Made by a program: the position numbers and the translations under genes. From NCBI RefSeq assembly GCF_003967535.1, contig NZ_BIFR01000001.1:5021001-5085000 (forward strand): a stretch of 64,000 nt of DNA, written 5' to 3'. Positions within the stretch are counted from its first letter, which is position 1; the number at the start of each line of letters is the position of its first letter. Source of the stretch: Tengunoibacter tsumagoiensis. GTDB lineage: Bacteria > Chloroflexota > Ktedonobacteria > Ktedonobacterales > Ktedonobacteraceae. The notes below the pieces were generated by a model that saw only the letters and a program-made list of their open reading frames with translations, had not been told where the DNA came from and did no database searches. Of the stretch, positions 32,576-40,558 are shown piece by piece.

Positions 32576-33925
32576 CTACCAATGCGCCAGTTGTTCTCTG
32601 AGTGCTTTAATGCGTTGTTCCGTCGGCCATGCTGCGCACATTAATCTGTGCGCATTCTTGGCTTCGCTAAACCATTGTTCACTCTTCAGCGCCTTTGCGC
32701 CGTTGATGCCCTGTTGCCACAGAGCGATACAGCGATCCAGGTCGCGAGGTCGATCATCGCGTTGCACTTCTGCGACAACGCTATTGATTGTTGCCTCTAT
32801 CTTTCCATCGCTACTACCAGATAGATCCGGCAGAGTTTCAACTCTCCCAAATGCGGTGATTGCGGATTGAAAATCACCCAGGTGCAGATTGACCATCCCG
32901 GTGTTTATCCACATGTTTGACTCTGGGTGATCAATCCAGATATAAGACTCTTCGGTAAACGTTTTGTTTGCCATTTCTAATGATTTTAATGAGTCATTTT
33001 TAAGACTGCACTGTGCTTGATAGTTGGCAAGACCTGCGTAGACGAAACTCTGAAGCTTTGGCGGCGCGGAAATATTCTTTAATTTCTCCGCTGCTTTTTC
33101 TCCAAGTGTTAGCGCTGCGCTGCTCTTGTTGCCGTAGCTATACGTTGCCGCTAGTGTCCGCAGTGCTAGCACTTGGAGAATTGGATCCTCTGCCATTCCG
33201 CTAAACCGCTGTGCTTGCTCCAGGTGACTCAACGGTTGATCGTGACCTTCCACAAGCCGCGAGAGAGTCGCTTTCAGTAGATAGCACTGCGTCAAGAGAG
33301 CGCTTGCGCTTTTCTTAGATGCATTTATTTCTGCGAGCGGTTGCAGAGATGCAATGTATGTCGATACCGCATCGTTGGCTAGCGCGAGCTCTTTGCCCTT
33401 TCTCAGATACCAGCAGGCCGTTATGGCCGCTGCGCACTGTGCAAGGATCTCTTCGCTGCCTGCCTTTTTTGCGGTGCCAATATAGCAGGTCTCGCACGCA
33501 AAGAGAACCAGCGTCCTTAGTGCATCTCTCCTAGTTATTGTGCGCTCGATATCCATCTCAACGATTGGGTCGTAATCGTTGATTGTTTGATTAATCTTAT
33601 TTTGCAATTCATAGGTATCTTGCTTCCTCCATGAGAAGATGATTCTCATAAGGCGCGACGTTAGGTCGTAGCTGAGCCCTGCCCTGATATTGTCTGTCAT
33701 CAACCCTCCCGGTGTGATTGAAATTTGGTCGATTTGTGACAATTGTAATTCTTCCGCTGACTTGCCATATAATTTGCACAAATCAGCAATACTCTGCATT
33801 CGTGGCGATGATACACCCTTTTCCCATCTCAACAGGGTGTTTACATCAACTCCGAGCGCTTGAGCAGCATGCCGCTGACTCCAATTCCTTTTTATTCGGG
33901 CCTGGATGAGCAATGTTCTTTCCAT
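32576..33925 (-). CDS. XRE-family regulator with TPR-like domain (449 aa)
   Basis: Residues 1-60 are an XRE helix-turn-helix (LIQARIKRNWSQRHAAQALGVDVNTLLRWEKGVSSPRMQSIADLCKLYG). Residues about 150-440 are repeated helical pairs of TPR type (LEQAQRFSGMAEDPILQVLALRTLAATY, SALTLGEKAAEKLK, LQSFVYAGLANYQAQCSLKNDSLKSLEMANKTF). This architecture is common in Gram-positive and actinobacterial regulators that sense peptides (Rgg/PlcR-like) and in phage lysis-lysogeny switches. Reverse orientation within the element suggests a repressor-like role, possibly with peptide signalling (inference). Confidence 0.8.
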   Translation of the reverse strand: MERTLLIQARIKRNWSQRHAAQALGVDVNTLLRWEKGVSSPRMQSIADLCKLYGKSAEELQLSQIDQISITPGGLMTDNIRAGLSYDLTSRLMRIIFSWRKQDTYELQNKINQTINDYDPIVEMDIERTITRRDALRTLVLFACETCYIGTAKKAGSEEILAQCAAAITACWYLRKGKELALANDAVSTYIASLQPLAEINASKKSASALLTQCYLLKATLSRLVEGHDQPLSHLEQAQRFSGMAEDPILQVLALRTLAATYSYGNKSSAALTLGEKAAEKLKNISAPPKLQSFVYAGLANYQAQCSLKNDSLKSLEMANKTFTEESYIWIDHPESNMWINTGMVNLHLGDFQSAITAFGRVETLPDLSGSSDGKIEATINSVVAEVQRDDRPRDLDRCIALWQQGINGAKALKSEQWFSEAKNAHRLMCAAWPTEQRIKALREQLAHW

Positions 33926-33988
33926 GTGCGTTCGCTGCCCTCTAATACTATAACATTACACTTCGCACGCCATCCACAATACCCTCAA

Positions 33989-34017
33989 ATTATACTTTGC
34001 ACTCTGTATTTTGTCTA
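33989..34017 (-). promoter_or_regulatory. Promoter of the XRE-TPR gene
   Basis: On the minus strand TAGACA (34012-34017) and TATAAT (33989-33994) are separated by 17 bases, placing transcription start near 33980, about 55 bases before the ATG. Confidence 0.65.
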
Positions 34018-34041
34018 TCTTCAGTGCAAATCACTGCGAAA

Positions 34042-34078
34042 ATGCAGACAATATGCAGATATGCAGAACGTATGCAGA
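34042..34078. repeat. Four ATGCAGA repeats next to the regulator promoter
   Basis: ATGCAGA occurs at 34042, 34053, 34061 and 34072, at intervals of 11, 8 and 11 bases, all in one direction, directly upstream of the XRE-TPR promoter. A plausible operator for that regulator in the divergent control region (33926-34284, otherwise without genes). The region also has a hairpin in the plus-strand leader (CAACGACGCCAGG 34214 with CCTGGCCGTCGTTG 34237). Confidence 0.6.
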
Positions 34079-34284
34079 TTGCCAGAAGAAGAGACGAGAA
34101 TCAGACGATGCAATGATGATTTAAAATCATAGATTCAATGTATACTATTCATAGGTCGCGGCGAGCGATGCCTTCTGTCACTACCATCGACGCGTGGCCT
34201 GCATCGTGACCAGCAACGACGCCAGGATTGTTACCGCCTGGCCGTCGTTGCCTGGATAGTCATCAAAAATCAAAGGGGTGCTTT

Positions 34285-34497
34285 ATGAATCACAATCAGA
34301 GCGAGGTGGCGCGAATCAGGGCGCAGATCGAGGCTGAGCTGAGTGGTGCCAAACAAGGCCTCGAAGGGTTCGCTGAGACTGCGAAACATCGATTTATCAC
34401 GGAGAGAATGGCGGCAGGGTGCAATGAGATCGCTGAGGTGGTAGGGGCCCAAGAGGCGCGGCGAATTGTTTGTGAGATCATGGAAAAGATTGGATAA
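34285..34497 (+). CDS. Small helical hypothetical protein (70 aa)
   Basis: Start chosen at 34285, three bases after TCAAAGGGGTGC (34270-34281). Helical throughout (SEVARIRAQIEAELSGAKQGLEGFAETAKHRFITERM, CNEIAEVVGAQEARRIVCEIMEKI). First gene rightward of the divergent control region, where phages place early regulators. Not recognised. Confidence 0.6.
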   Translation: MNHNQSEVARIRAQIEAELSGAKQGLEGFAETAKHRFITERMAAGCNEIAEVVGAQEARRIVCEIMEKIG

Positions 34498-34501
34498 GAA
34501 A

Positions 34502-34699
34502 ATGGAATTAGAAATCAAGACCAGACATGCCCATGACTATCAAGAGCCAACACGATCATCAGATGATGATACATTCGGGAAGGACTGCTCGGCAACACAC
34601 CAATGCACACGCGATAATAAAACGCAGGGCAATTGCATCGCCGGTCCTCAAGGTCACGATGGTATGCACTACTGCGGTAGATGCGCCACATATTTCTAG
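34502..34699 (+). CDS. Cysteine-rich small protein (65 aa)
   Basis: Four to five cysteines arranged C-x5-C-x9-C and C-x2-C (CSATHQC, NCIAGPQGHDGMHYCGRC) suggest a zinc-binding fold. The start at 34502 is five bases after the preceding stop. Ends before a terminator. Confidence 0.55.
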   Translation: MELEIKTRHAHDYQEPTRSSDDDTFGKDCSATHQCTRDNKTQGNCIAGPQGHDGMHYCGRCATYF

Positions 34700-34714
34700 C
34701 CGCTATTCTTTCTT

Positions 34715-34742
34715 GAGCCCCTGGAGATCCATCCAGGGGCTC
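34715..34742 (+). terminator. Intrinsic terminator
   Basis: GAGCCCCTGGA (34715-34725), loop GATCCA, TCCAGGGGCTC (34732-34742), then ATTTTGTG. Eleven perfect base pairs. Confidence 0.8.
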
Positions 34743-34758
34743 ATTTTGTGCCCCGAGT

Positions 34759-34790
34759 ACAATGTATTTTAGTGGGGAATACATTGTTTT
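34759..34790. promoter_or_regulatory. Palindrome before the gene at 34812
   Basis: ACAATGTATT (34759-34768) and AATACATTGT (34778-34787) form a 10-bp dyad with nine-base spacer, followed by TTT. Could be a second weak terminator or a repressor operator for the following zinc-ribbon gene. Confidence 0.5.
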
Positions 34791-34811
34791 CGATGAAAAA
34801 GGAGAAAGCGC

Positions 34812-35075
34812 ATGCCAACACAAATCCAACCCGCAGTATTAGGGGTATTACCAGAAACACCAGGGCGTCAGTACTTCGCGTACACCTGCGACATCTGCCA
34901 GGATAAAATGATCGGGACATCGCAGCGCATGACGAAAAGCCAGGCGGGCAATGACTACGTCAAAACAACATACCACTGCGAATCCTGCGACATCTGGATG
35001 ACAACAGAATTACCTAGAAGCCTGGTCGTGAAAATCGTTGATGAGAGCTGCTTGCCGCCGCCAGCAAAGCTCTAA
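34812..35075 (+). CDS. Zinc-ribbon protein (87 aa)
   Basis: Two knuckles, YTCDICQDKM and YHCESCDIWM, spaced about 35 residues apart, form a classical treble-clef or ribbon. GGAGAAAGCGC precedes the ATG. Small phage zinc proteins often modify host transcription, but nothing specific shows here. It is monocistronic, ended by a strong terminator. Confidence 0.65.
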   Translation: MPTQIQPAVLGVLPETPGRQYFAYTCDICQDKMIGTSQRMTKSQAGNDYVKTTYHCESCDIWMTTELPRSLVVKIVDESCLPPPAKL

Positions 35076-35080
35076 AGCGA

Positions 35081-35137
35081 ATCATCACTAATTTTGATGG
35101 AATCTGAGAAATTCATCAAAATTGGTGATGATTTTTG
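35081..35137 (+). terminator. Strong terminator closing the early region
   Basis: ATCATCACTAATTTTGATG (35081-35099) pairs with CATCAAAATTGGTGATGAT (35114-35132) over 19 bp with one wobble pair, followed by TTTTG. Confidence 0.8.
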
Positions 35138-35166
35138 TTGACAAAGAACAAAGGTTCAATTATACT
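35138..35166 (+). promoter_or_regulatory. Consensus promoter at the start of the late block
   Basis: TTGACA (35138-35143), 17-base spacer, TATACT (35161-35166). It starts one base after the terminator U-tract. Everything from 35241 to 58638 is co-directional with few gaps, so this is the likely late/morphogenesis promoter. Confidence 0.8.
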
Positions 35167-35240
35167 CATCAGTAACGAGGTATGGCCCGTCGCGGCCATG
35201 CCTTTTTGCGTCTCTAACGACTTTTTCGAAAGGCCTGGTC

Positions 35241-35447
35241 ATGATGCAATTGCAAGATACCGACGATGCTGAACTACCACTTAGTAGCCTGCAATCCCTG
35301 AGGCCAGAGGCCATCGATCTGGCCAGGCGGCTCAACCCGTTGCTCGGGCACTTGGCCGACGAAAAAGGCAACGCCGACATCGTTCTAGAGATTCGGCGAG
35401 GAGAGGCGACGGCATATAATGTTTCTCGCCGATTTAAATTAAGTTAG
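35241..35447 (+). CDS. Small hypothetical protein (68 aa)
   Basis: First gene after the late promoter. Soluble, helical N-terminal part (LPLSSLQSLRPEAIDLARRLNPLLGHLADEKGNAD) and a short C-terminal strand-helix. ATG with GAAAGGCC upstream. Unknown; the leading position suggests a late regulator or packaging accessory. Confidence 0.55.
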   Translation: MMQLQDTDDAELPLSSLQSLRPEAIDLARRLNPLLGHLADEKGNADIVLEIRRGEATAYNVSRRFKLS

Positions 35448-35455
35448 GGAGAGTC

Positions 35456-35947
35456 ATGGAAAAATTTAAAATATTTTATGATGGGCACACCTACACGCCT
35501 CAATGGTCGGATGATCCTTCTCAAAAGGAAAAGGCCACAATACCTATTTCATCAATCCAAGATCTTGCCTCGTTCGTAGCGAAGGCCCTGCCAGACGATG
35601 TAGATCTCTCGCCATTGGCGAAGGTCGTCGAAAAAGCATCTGCGAATCGAGAGAATCGTATTAAAAAAGCCTTGGTAGGCATAGCAGATGCTGCGGTTCT
35701 TGGTCGGCCCACAATCGAGATTCGCCGATTTATCCTGATATATTGGCGAGACAAGGCCTACACAGCGTATGGCGTCGAATTCGTTGATGGCGAGGAAGAC
35801 TCTGATGGCGAGGAAGATGCGAGAAAGCCACGGGTTTTTTTGTATGACGATGCTGGTGGCGATTTGCGACACATTCATTCTAGCATGGAAGGGCTCCGAG
35901 TGTACCTTCATTCTCGAGATATAATCTTTCATTTCGAGGTTATTTAA
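35456..35947 (+). CDS. Hypothetical protein (163 aa)
   Basis: Soluble, with a helical middle (SSIQDLASFVAKALPDDVDLSPLAKVVEKASANRENRIKKAL) and a beta-rich acidic C-terminal half (FILIYWRDKAYTAYGVEFVDGEEDSDGEEDARKPRVFLYDDAGG). GGGAGAGTC eight bases upstream of the ATG. Unknown; lies directly upstream of the small terminase. Confidence 0.6.
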   Translation: MEKFKIFYDGHTYTPQWSDDPSQKEKATIPISSIQDLASFVAKALPDDVDLSPLAKVVEKASANRENRIKKALVGIADAAVLGRPTIEIRRFILIYWRDKAYTAYGVEFVDGEEDSDGEEDARKPRVFLYDDAGGDLRHIHSSMEGLRVYLHSRDIIFHFEVI

Positions 35948-35956
35948 GGGAGAGCC

Positions 35957-36571
35957 ATGCATGCATCGCCAGCACCGACAACACCCGAAGATCAAGCCTG
36001 GCTTCAGCGTCCAGGTGAGAATGATCGTTGGTATCAGCGATTCTCTCAGTATCTGGCCGCTGGTGCATCACGGTCAATCCGTGGGGTCTACAATGCCGAG
36101 CGCCGCAATGAGCGGAGCAAGCCGGTGCCTGCGTCGTGGACCGCAGCGGCGAAGATGTTCGATTGGCAGCGAAGAGCAGCGGCCTACGATGCCTGGCGGC
36201 GCGCTGAAGTGTTTGCGGCAGGCAATGCGAGCGACCTGGAGCGCGTTAAGAAGCTTGACACTCTCATTGAGAAGCTCCATGGCAAAGCGATGGCGGAATT
36301 GGAGAAACTCGATGTTGACGCTGATTTCAGCGCCGAAACCACCGCAAAGGTCGTCGGTCAGCTGCTCGCAGCAGTCGATGTCATGGCGAAGCACACAGGC
36401 GGCTATGCGTCGCAGCCTGGCGGCAAAGGCGGCAAAGCACTCAGTGTCTCGGTCAGCGCTGGTGCCGGCGAGGATGAAGAGCAGCGCCTCCGCGTCGTCT
36501 TCTACATGCCAGACGTCGATGGCGACGTCGCGGTTGCTGGTAGCTCTCAGCAGATTGATGGAGTAGAATGA
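35957..36571 (+). CDS. terS: Putative small terminase subunit (204 aa)
   Basis: The N-terminal part reads RPGENDRWYQRFSQYLAAGASRSIRGVYNAE, then PASWTAAAKMFDWQRRAAAYDAWRRAE. This is the E-x-x-x-WY-x-F-x-YL-x-x-G-x-RS-(L/I) ... W-x-x-x-(W/F)-W-x-RA-x-AYD pattern common in phage terminase small subunits, which recognise the packaging site. A helical oligomerisation part (about 90-145) and an acidic C-terminal tail follow. Position two genes before the large terminase supports the call. Confidence 0.75.
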   Translation: MHASPAPTTPEDQAWLQRPGENDRWYQRFSQYLAAGASRSIRGVYNAERRNERSKPVPASWTAAAKMFDWQRRAAAYDAWRRAEVFAAGNASDLERVKKLDTLIEKLHGKAMAELEKLDVDADFSAETTAKVVGQLLAAVDVMAKHTGGYASQPGGKGGKALSVSVSAGAGEDEEQRLRVVFYMPDVDGDVAVAGSSQQIDGVE

Positions 36572-36867
36572 TGATGATTAGCTTTTACGGCCTGGCCGCG
36601 TGCGCAACGCTGGTCCTCGCACATGCAACGGTTCGGAGGATTTTCGGGGAGGCATTGGCCGCGCTGATTATCGTAGGCGCGCTGTGGACGGGGCTCGGAA
36701 TCGTAGCAACAATGATCTTCTGGCAACTCTACAATGCAGTGGTGTCGATGTGGTCTGCGCCGACCATCAACATGTGGCAAGCCTGGCTCGCCTATCTCCT
36801 CGTGACCATTGGAGTGTTTATCGTCGGTCCTGTTTTCTCGGCTCACGACGACGAGATCGCGTTATAG
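36568..36867 (+). CDS. Small membrane protein between terminase genes (99 aa)
   Basis: Start overlaps the end of the small terminase gene (ATGATG over TGA). Two to three membrane helices (ISFYGLAACATLVLAHATV, ALAALIIVGALWTGLGIVATMIFWQLY, AWLAYLLVTIGVFIVGPVFS). A membrane protein inside the packaging module is unusual. Function unknown. Confidence 0.65.
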   Translation: MMMISFYGLAACATLVLAHATVRRIFGEALAALIIVGALWTGLGIVATMIFWQLYNAVVSMWSAPTINMWQAWLAYLLVTIGVFIVGPVFSAHDDEIAL

Positions 36868-36891
36868 CTTCTCCTCCACCAAAGGCCATCT

Positions 36892-38346
36892 ATGACGTTC
36901 GCAGCGCGCTCTATTCCACGACCCGTTGAATCCTTTGTCGCACAGCAGCAAGCTCTCGGCGCAGAGATCATCGGACCACAGCGAGGGCCGCAGGAGCTCT
37001 TCCTGGCATCGCCAGCAAAGATCACGATCTACGGCGGAGCAGCTGGCGGCGGTAAGACATTCGCGCATCTCTTGATGGCGTTGCGATATGCAGCTCTGGA
37101 CCCGCGACCAGGCTATAATGCGGTGATTTTTCGCAGAGTCATGCCGCAGGTCACATTACCAGGTGGTCTCTGGGATGAGTCGCAGATGATGTACAGCCTG
37201 GCCGGCGGCAAGGCGAATCAGAGCCGCTATGAGTGGCGCTGGCCTCAGCATCGGACAAAGATCAAATTCGCCTCAATGCAGTACGAGTCCGACAGGCTCG
37301 CATGGCAAGGATCGCAGCTGGCATTCATCGGATTTGAAGAACTCACACATTTCCTCGAATCGCAGTTTTTCTATATGCTCTCCAGGGCCCGAAGTACATG
37401 CGGTGTCATGCCGCGAGTGGTCGGAACAGTGAACCCCGATGCAGATTCGTGGGTCAAGGCATTCTTAGCGCCGTGGGTCGATGATAGCTACGACGGTCAC
37501 GGTGGTCACGCAGCAAGCGGAGAGATCCGCTGGTTTGTCCGAGATGGCGGCGTCATCTCATGGCTCGCTCCAGGAGAGCGACATCCCGACGCGGTTAGCG
37601 TCTCATTCATCGCCGCGTCAATCTTTGACAATCCAGCGTTACTCTCAGCGGACCCCGGCTACCTCTCAGCGCTGAAAGCCCTCCCGCTCGTCGAGCGGCA
37701 ACGCCTCCTCTTTGGTGACTGGTCGGCGCGGAACACAGGCAGTCTATTCAAACGACACTGGTTCCCCCTCGTTGACCAGGCACCTCCTCACAGCGACATT
37801 GCTCGCATCGTGAGGTACTGGGACGTCGCAGCGACAGAGCCATCGGAGACCAACAAAGACCCTGACTGGACCGTTGGCATCAAGGTTGCCCGTCTGGTCG
37901 ATGATAGCTATGCCATCCTGGACATGCGACGCGAACGATACAGCCCGGCCAGCGTTGAAGCGTTGGTGAAGCGCACCGCAGACGAAGACGGCCATGAGAT
38001 CCAGGTCTACATGGAACAAGAGCCTGGCGCGGGCTCAAAGTCGCTCATTGATTATTATCGGCGCAAGGTGCTGCCAGGCTATGCATTCTTCGGCCACAAG
38101 GTCGGCGCGGACAAAGAGACCAGAGCGCAGCCGGTCTCATCGCAAGCGCAAGCTGGCAATGTGCGCCTGGTGCGATCGGCGTGGAATGATGCTCTCCTCT
38201 CAGAGCTTGAAGCGTTCCCGACTGTTGGCGTCCACGACGATGCCGTCGATGCACTCAGCGGTGCCATGGAGCAGCTCTTTGGCAAAAGCGCACAGAGCCA
38301 TGTCGAGTATGCCAGGAAATTAGCGGAGTTGAGGATGAAGCGATGA
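36892..38346 (+). CDS. terL: Large terminase subunit (484 aa)
   Basis: Packaging motor ATPase and nuclease. Walker A is YGGAAGGGKTF (residues 47-57), Walker B is around LAFIGFEELTHF, and the coupling motif is around GTVNPDADSWV. The C-terminal RNase H-like nuclease starts with IVRYWDVAATEPSETNKDPDWTVG (first Asp) and has EQEPGAGSKSL and HDDAVDALSGAM (last catalytic Asp). This is the Terminase_6-type organisation, full length. It defines the element as a tailed phage. Confidence 0.93.
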   Translation: MTFAARSIPRPVESFVAQQQALGAEIIGPQRGPQELFLASPAKITIYGGAAGGGKTFAHLLMALRYAALDPRPGYNAVIFRRVMPQVTLPGGLWDESQMMYSLAGGKANQSRYEWRWPQHRTKIKFASMQYESDRLAWQGSQLAFIGFEELTHFLESQFFYMLSRARSTCGVMPRVVGTVNPDADSWVKAFLAPWVDDSYDGHGGHAASGEIRWFVRDGGVISWLAPGERHPDAVSVSFIAASIFDNPALLSADPGYLSALKALPLVERQRLLFGDWSARNTGSLFKRHWFPLVDQAPPHSDIARIVRYWDVAATEPSETNKDPDWTVGIKVARLVDDSYAILDMRRERYSPASVEALVKRTADEDGHEIQVYMEQEPGAGSKSLIDYYRRKVLPGYAFFGHKVGADKETRAQPVSSQAQAGNVRLVRSAWNDALLSELEAFPTVGVHDDAVDALSGAMEQLFGKSAQSHVEYARKLAELRMKR

Positions 38347-38678
38347 AGTATCGATATCGGCTGTTCTGTGATGATTGCACCGGCGATGAGCATGGTTGCT
38401 TCGGTGGCGGCTCTGAGTTAAGCGAGGAAATTTTTGACACGACCTCGGAAGCCTTTGATGCAGGCCACGCAGCGACGGAAAGCTGCGCGCCCTGGGGTTT
38501 CATTGTCACTGATGAAGATGGCAGGGCTGTCGTGGTCGATGAAGATGGCAAGGTCGTCGATGATCCTGATGGGTATCGCCGCGCCATGATGCACTTTTTT
38601 GCAAGTTTCAATCTTTTTAATATGGATATCTTGAAGGGCCGCAAAGGCAAACAATTATTTTTTCTAGGGCAATTATGA
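38343..38678 (+). CDS. Hypothetical protein (111 aa)
   Basis: Overlaps the terL stop by ATGA. The N-terminus has cysteines (YRYRLFCDDCTGDEHGC) and an alternating acidic segment (FIVTDEDGRAVVVDEDGKVVDDPDGYRRAM). The C-terminal helix is hydrophobic (MHFFASFNLFNM). Not recognised. Confidence 0.6.
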   Translation: MKYRYRLFCDDCTGDEHGCFGGGSELSEEIFDTTSEAFDAGHAATESCAPWGFIVTDEDGRAVVVDEDGKVVDDPDGYRRAMMHFFASFNLFNMDILKGRKGKQLFFLGQL

Positions 38679-38854
38679 ATAAGACAACAATGACACACAC
38701 CATCAATATTACCACGGATCTTACCGGCGTCGGCCTGGAGCAGATCGCTGAATATCAACGTTTCTGGCGAGAGGTTATTAAAAATTTGGAGTTCGAGGCT
38801 GACGTGGTCTCGACGATAACCGAGCATATGCCGGCTGCGGAGGTGGAGCAATAA
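38675..38854 (+). CDS. Small acidic hypothetical protein (59 aa)
   Basis: Another ATGA-coupled gene: its start overlaps the stop of the previous and its TAA overlaps the next ATG. Sequence THTINITTDLTGVGLEQIAEY followed by a helix (RFWREVIKNLEFEADVVSTI). No match recognised; coupling argues for expression. Confidence 0.5.
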   Translation: MNKTTMTHTINITTDLTGVGLEQIAEYQRFWREVIKNLEFEADVVSTITEHMPAAEVEQ

Positions 38855-39186
38855 TGGCAGAGCAGAACTCAAAATTGTTCGACGACCTGTTCGCCGATGC
38901 TATCAAGCAGATCAAAGCCTCGATCGACGAGACCAAAGAGCGCATCGCTCTCCAGGCGAGCTGCAGAATGCGTCGATTTTACCTTATAGGCGATGATGGT
39001 AGATCCAATATTGCCGCTGTGGGCATTGTATTCAGTGATGGGGCGGTAATGCTGCGGTGGGAGAAGAAAATAGAGGGTGAAGCATGGTTTGGTGAATGCT
39101 CCTTCTATGACTCTGTTGAGCGTCTGGATATAGTTTGTGGCAAGTCGTTCAGTGTCAAGTACATTGATGCCGAGGTGAAACAATGA
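38854..39186 (+). CDS. Hypothetical protein (110 aa)
   Basis: Helical start (LFDDLFADAIKQIKASIDETKERIALQAS), then a beta meander (RRFYLIGDDGRSNIAAVGIVFSDGAVMLRWEKKIEG, SFYDSVERLDIVCGKSFSVKYID). The beta part is rather like small phage proteins of unknown role. Coupled to neighbours by overlaps. Confidence 0.6.
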   Translation: MAEQNSKLFDDLFADAIKQIKASIDETKERIALQASCRMRRFYLIGDDGRSNIAAVGIVFSDGAVMLRWEKKIEGEAWFGECSFYDSVERLDIVCGKSFSVKYIDAEVKQ

Positions 39187-39428
39187 TCACCACCCAAGCC
39201 AAAGAGAAATCCACGCCACCATTGCTCAACCGGGCACAACGCAGAGCAGGCTGGCGCTACGTCGCACGCAAAGCACGAGCAAAGATCTCGTCGTCGCAGC
39301 GCCAGGCGATGAAGGCATCGCAGAAATTGCATTGCAAAGAATGCGGATTCGCATTCTTAGGCTCTAGCAATCGATGTCAGTGCAAGGCATCAATCAAGCA
39401 TCAATCAGGAGATCCGCTCTATGCCTAG
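39183..39428 (+). CDS. Basic zinc-ribbon protein (81 aa)
   Basis: The basic N-terminus (NRAQRRAGWRYVARKARAKISSSQRQAMKAS) is followed by a ribbon with CKECGFAFLG and NRCQCK. Probably binds nucleic acid. Ends inside the start of the RNA ligase gene (eight-base overlap), so the two are translationally linked. Confidence 0.6.
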   Translation: MITTQAKEKSTPPLLNRAQRRAGWRYVARKARAKISSSQRQAMKASQKLHCKECGFAFLGSSNRCQCKASIKHQSGDPLYA

Positions 39429-40455
39429 CCCCCTCCACGTTCCCGTCGCTACCATCAGCACGATCACACCGCACTCCAATGCCGACAGCCTCGACCTCGC
39501 GCAGGTCCTCGGTTGGCAATGCGTTGTGCCTCGCGGCAAGTACGCCGCCGGTGACAAAGTCGTCTATTTCGCTCCTGACACCGTCCTGCCTCGCGAGGTC
39601 AGTGATCGCTTCGGCGTCACTGCGTACCTGGATCACCAGCGCATCAAAGCGACACGGCTGCGCGGCGAGCCATCGTTTGGCCTGGTCATGCCGTGTGAAA
39701 ACGACGAATGGCAAGTCGGCGATAACGTCGCTGAGCACTACGGAGCGGCGAAGTATGAGCCACCACTGCGCGGCCAGGGTAAGCACATCGATAACCCCGA
39801 TGCGCAGCCCAAAGATCCGCTATTTCCCGAGTACACTGCCATCAACAATCTGCGCCACCATCCGAACGTCTTCGGCGATAACGAGATCGTTGTTGTTACC
39901 GAGAAGATCCACGGCACCAACAGCCGCATCGGCATGGTCAACGGTCAATGGATGGCCGGCAGTCATCGGGTGCGACGCGGTGAAGGCGATGAGTTGTACT
40001 GGTCTCCGCGTCGATTCTGGGGCGTCAAAGCACTGATAGAAAACCTAAGCAAGTACCACCAACAGATCATCTTGTACGGTGAGATCCTGGGTAGCGATGT
40101 GCAATCGCTGGATTATGGCTACAAAGGCCATGAAGGATACAGAGCATTTGATCTCTTAGTAGATGGTCGATTCCTCGACTATGACGCATTTTTCGGAATC
40201 TGCACTGAGTACGGAGTCAAGATGGTACCTCGCATTGCTCCATTTACTTACTGTACGCTTGACAAGGCCCGCAAGTGGGCATCCGGAGTAACACAAGTGG
40301 CACCAAGCGGAGACTGTTTCGGTGCGAATATCCGCGAAGGCGTCGTCATCAAGCCGCTCATCGAGCGCACCGATCCGAGGATTGGCCGCGCTATACTCAA
40401 GTATGTCAGCGATGATTTTTTGCTGGCGAAGAAATCAGATTTTACGGAGGTGTAG
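39421..40455 (+). CDS. DRB0094-type RNA ligase (344 aa)
   Basis: ATP-dependent ligase that seals 3'-OH/5'-P RNA ends through a lysine-AMP intermediate. Nucleotidyltransferase motifs are complete: motif I EKIHGTN (Lys162), motif III around QIILYGEILG, motif IV NIREGVVIKP and motif V AILKYVSDDFL. The N-terminal ~110 residues form an OB-like module typical of the Deinococcus RnlA/DRB0094 (Rnl5) group (VATISTITPHSNADSLDLAQVLGW, VPRGKYAAGDKVVYFAPDT). Encoded inside the head-packaging module between terL and portal. Likely repairs host tRNA or RNA damage during infection (inference). Confidence 0.85.
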   Translation: MPSPLHVPVATISTITPHSNADSLDLAQVLGWQCVVPRGKYAAGDKVVYFAPDTVLPREVSDRFGVTAYLDHQRIKATRLRGEPSFGLVMPCENDEWQVGDNVAEHYGAAKYEPPLRGQGKHIDNPDAQPKDPLFPEYTAINNLRHHPNVFGDNEIVVVTEKIHGTNSRIGMVNGQWMAGSHRVRRGEGDELYWSPRRFWGVKALIENLSKYHQQIILYGEILGSDVQSLDYGYKGHEGYRAFDLLVDGRFLDYDAFFGICTEYGVKMVPRIAPFTYCTLDKARKWASGVTQVAPSGDCFGANIREGVVIKPLIERTDPRIGRAILKYVSDDFLLAKKSDFTEV

Positions 40456-40558
40456 CATTATTTTCTGGCCGTTCCTCCACCACAGCCTGCACCTAGCAAT
40501 AATTGCTCGTCCTCGACTCCTCGCTATTTGCCTCTGATTACACCACGAAAGATCACCG

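Noticed and set aside
39374..40036. 220-residue frame overlapping the RNA ligase
   Set aside because: Serine/arginine-rich composition, no motif; the ligase frame has all catalytic motifs.
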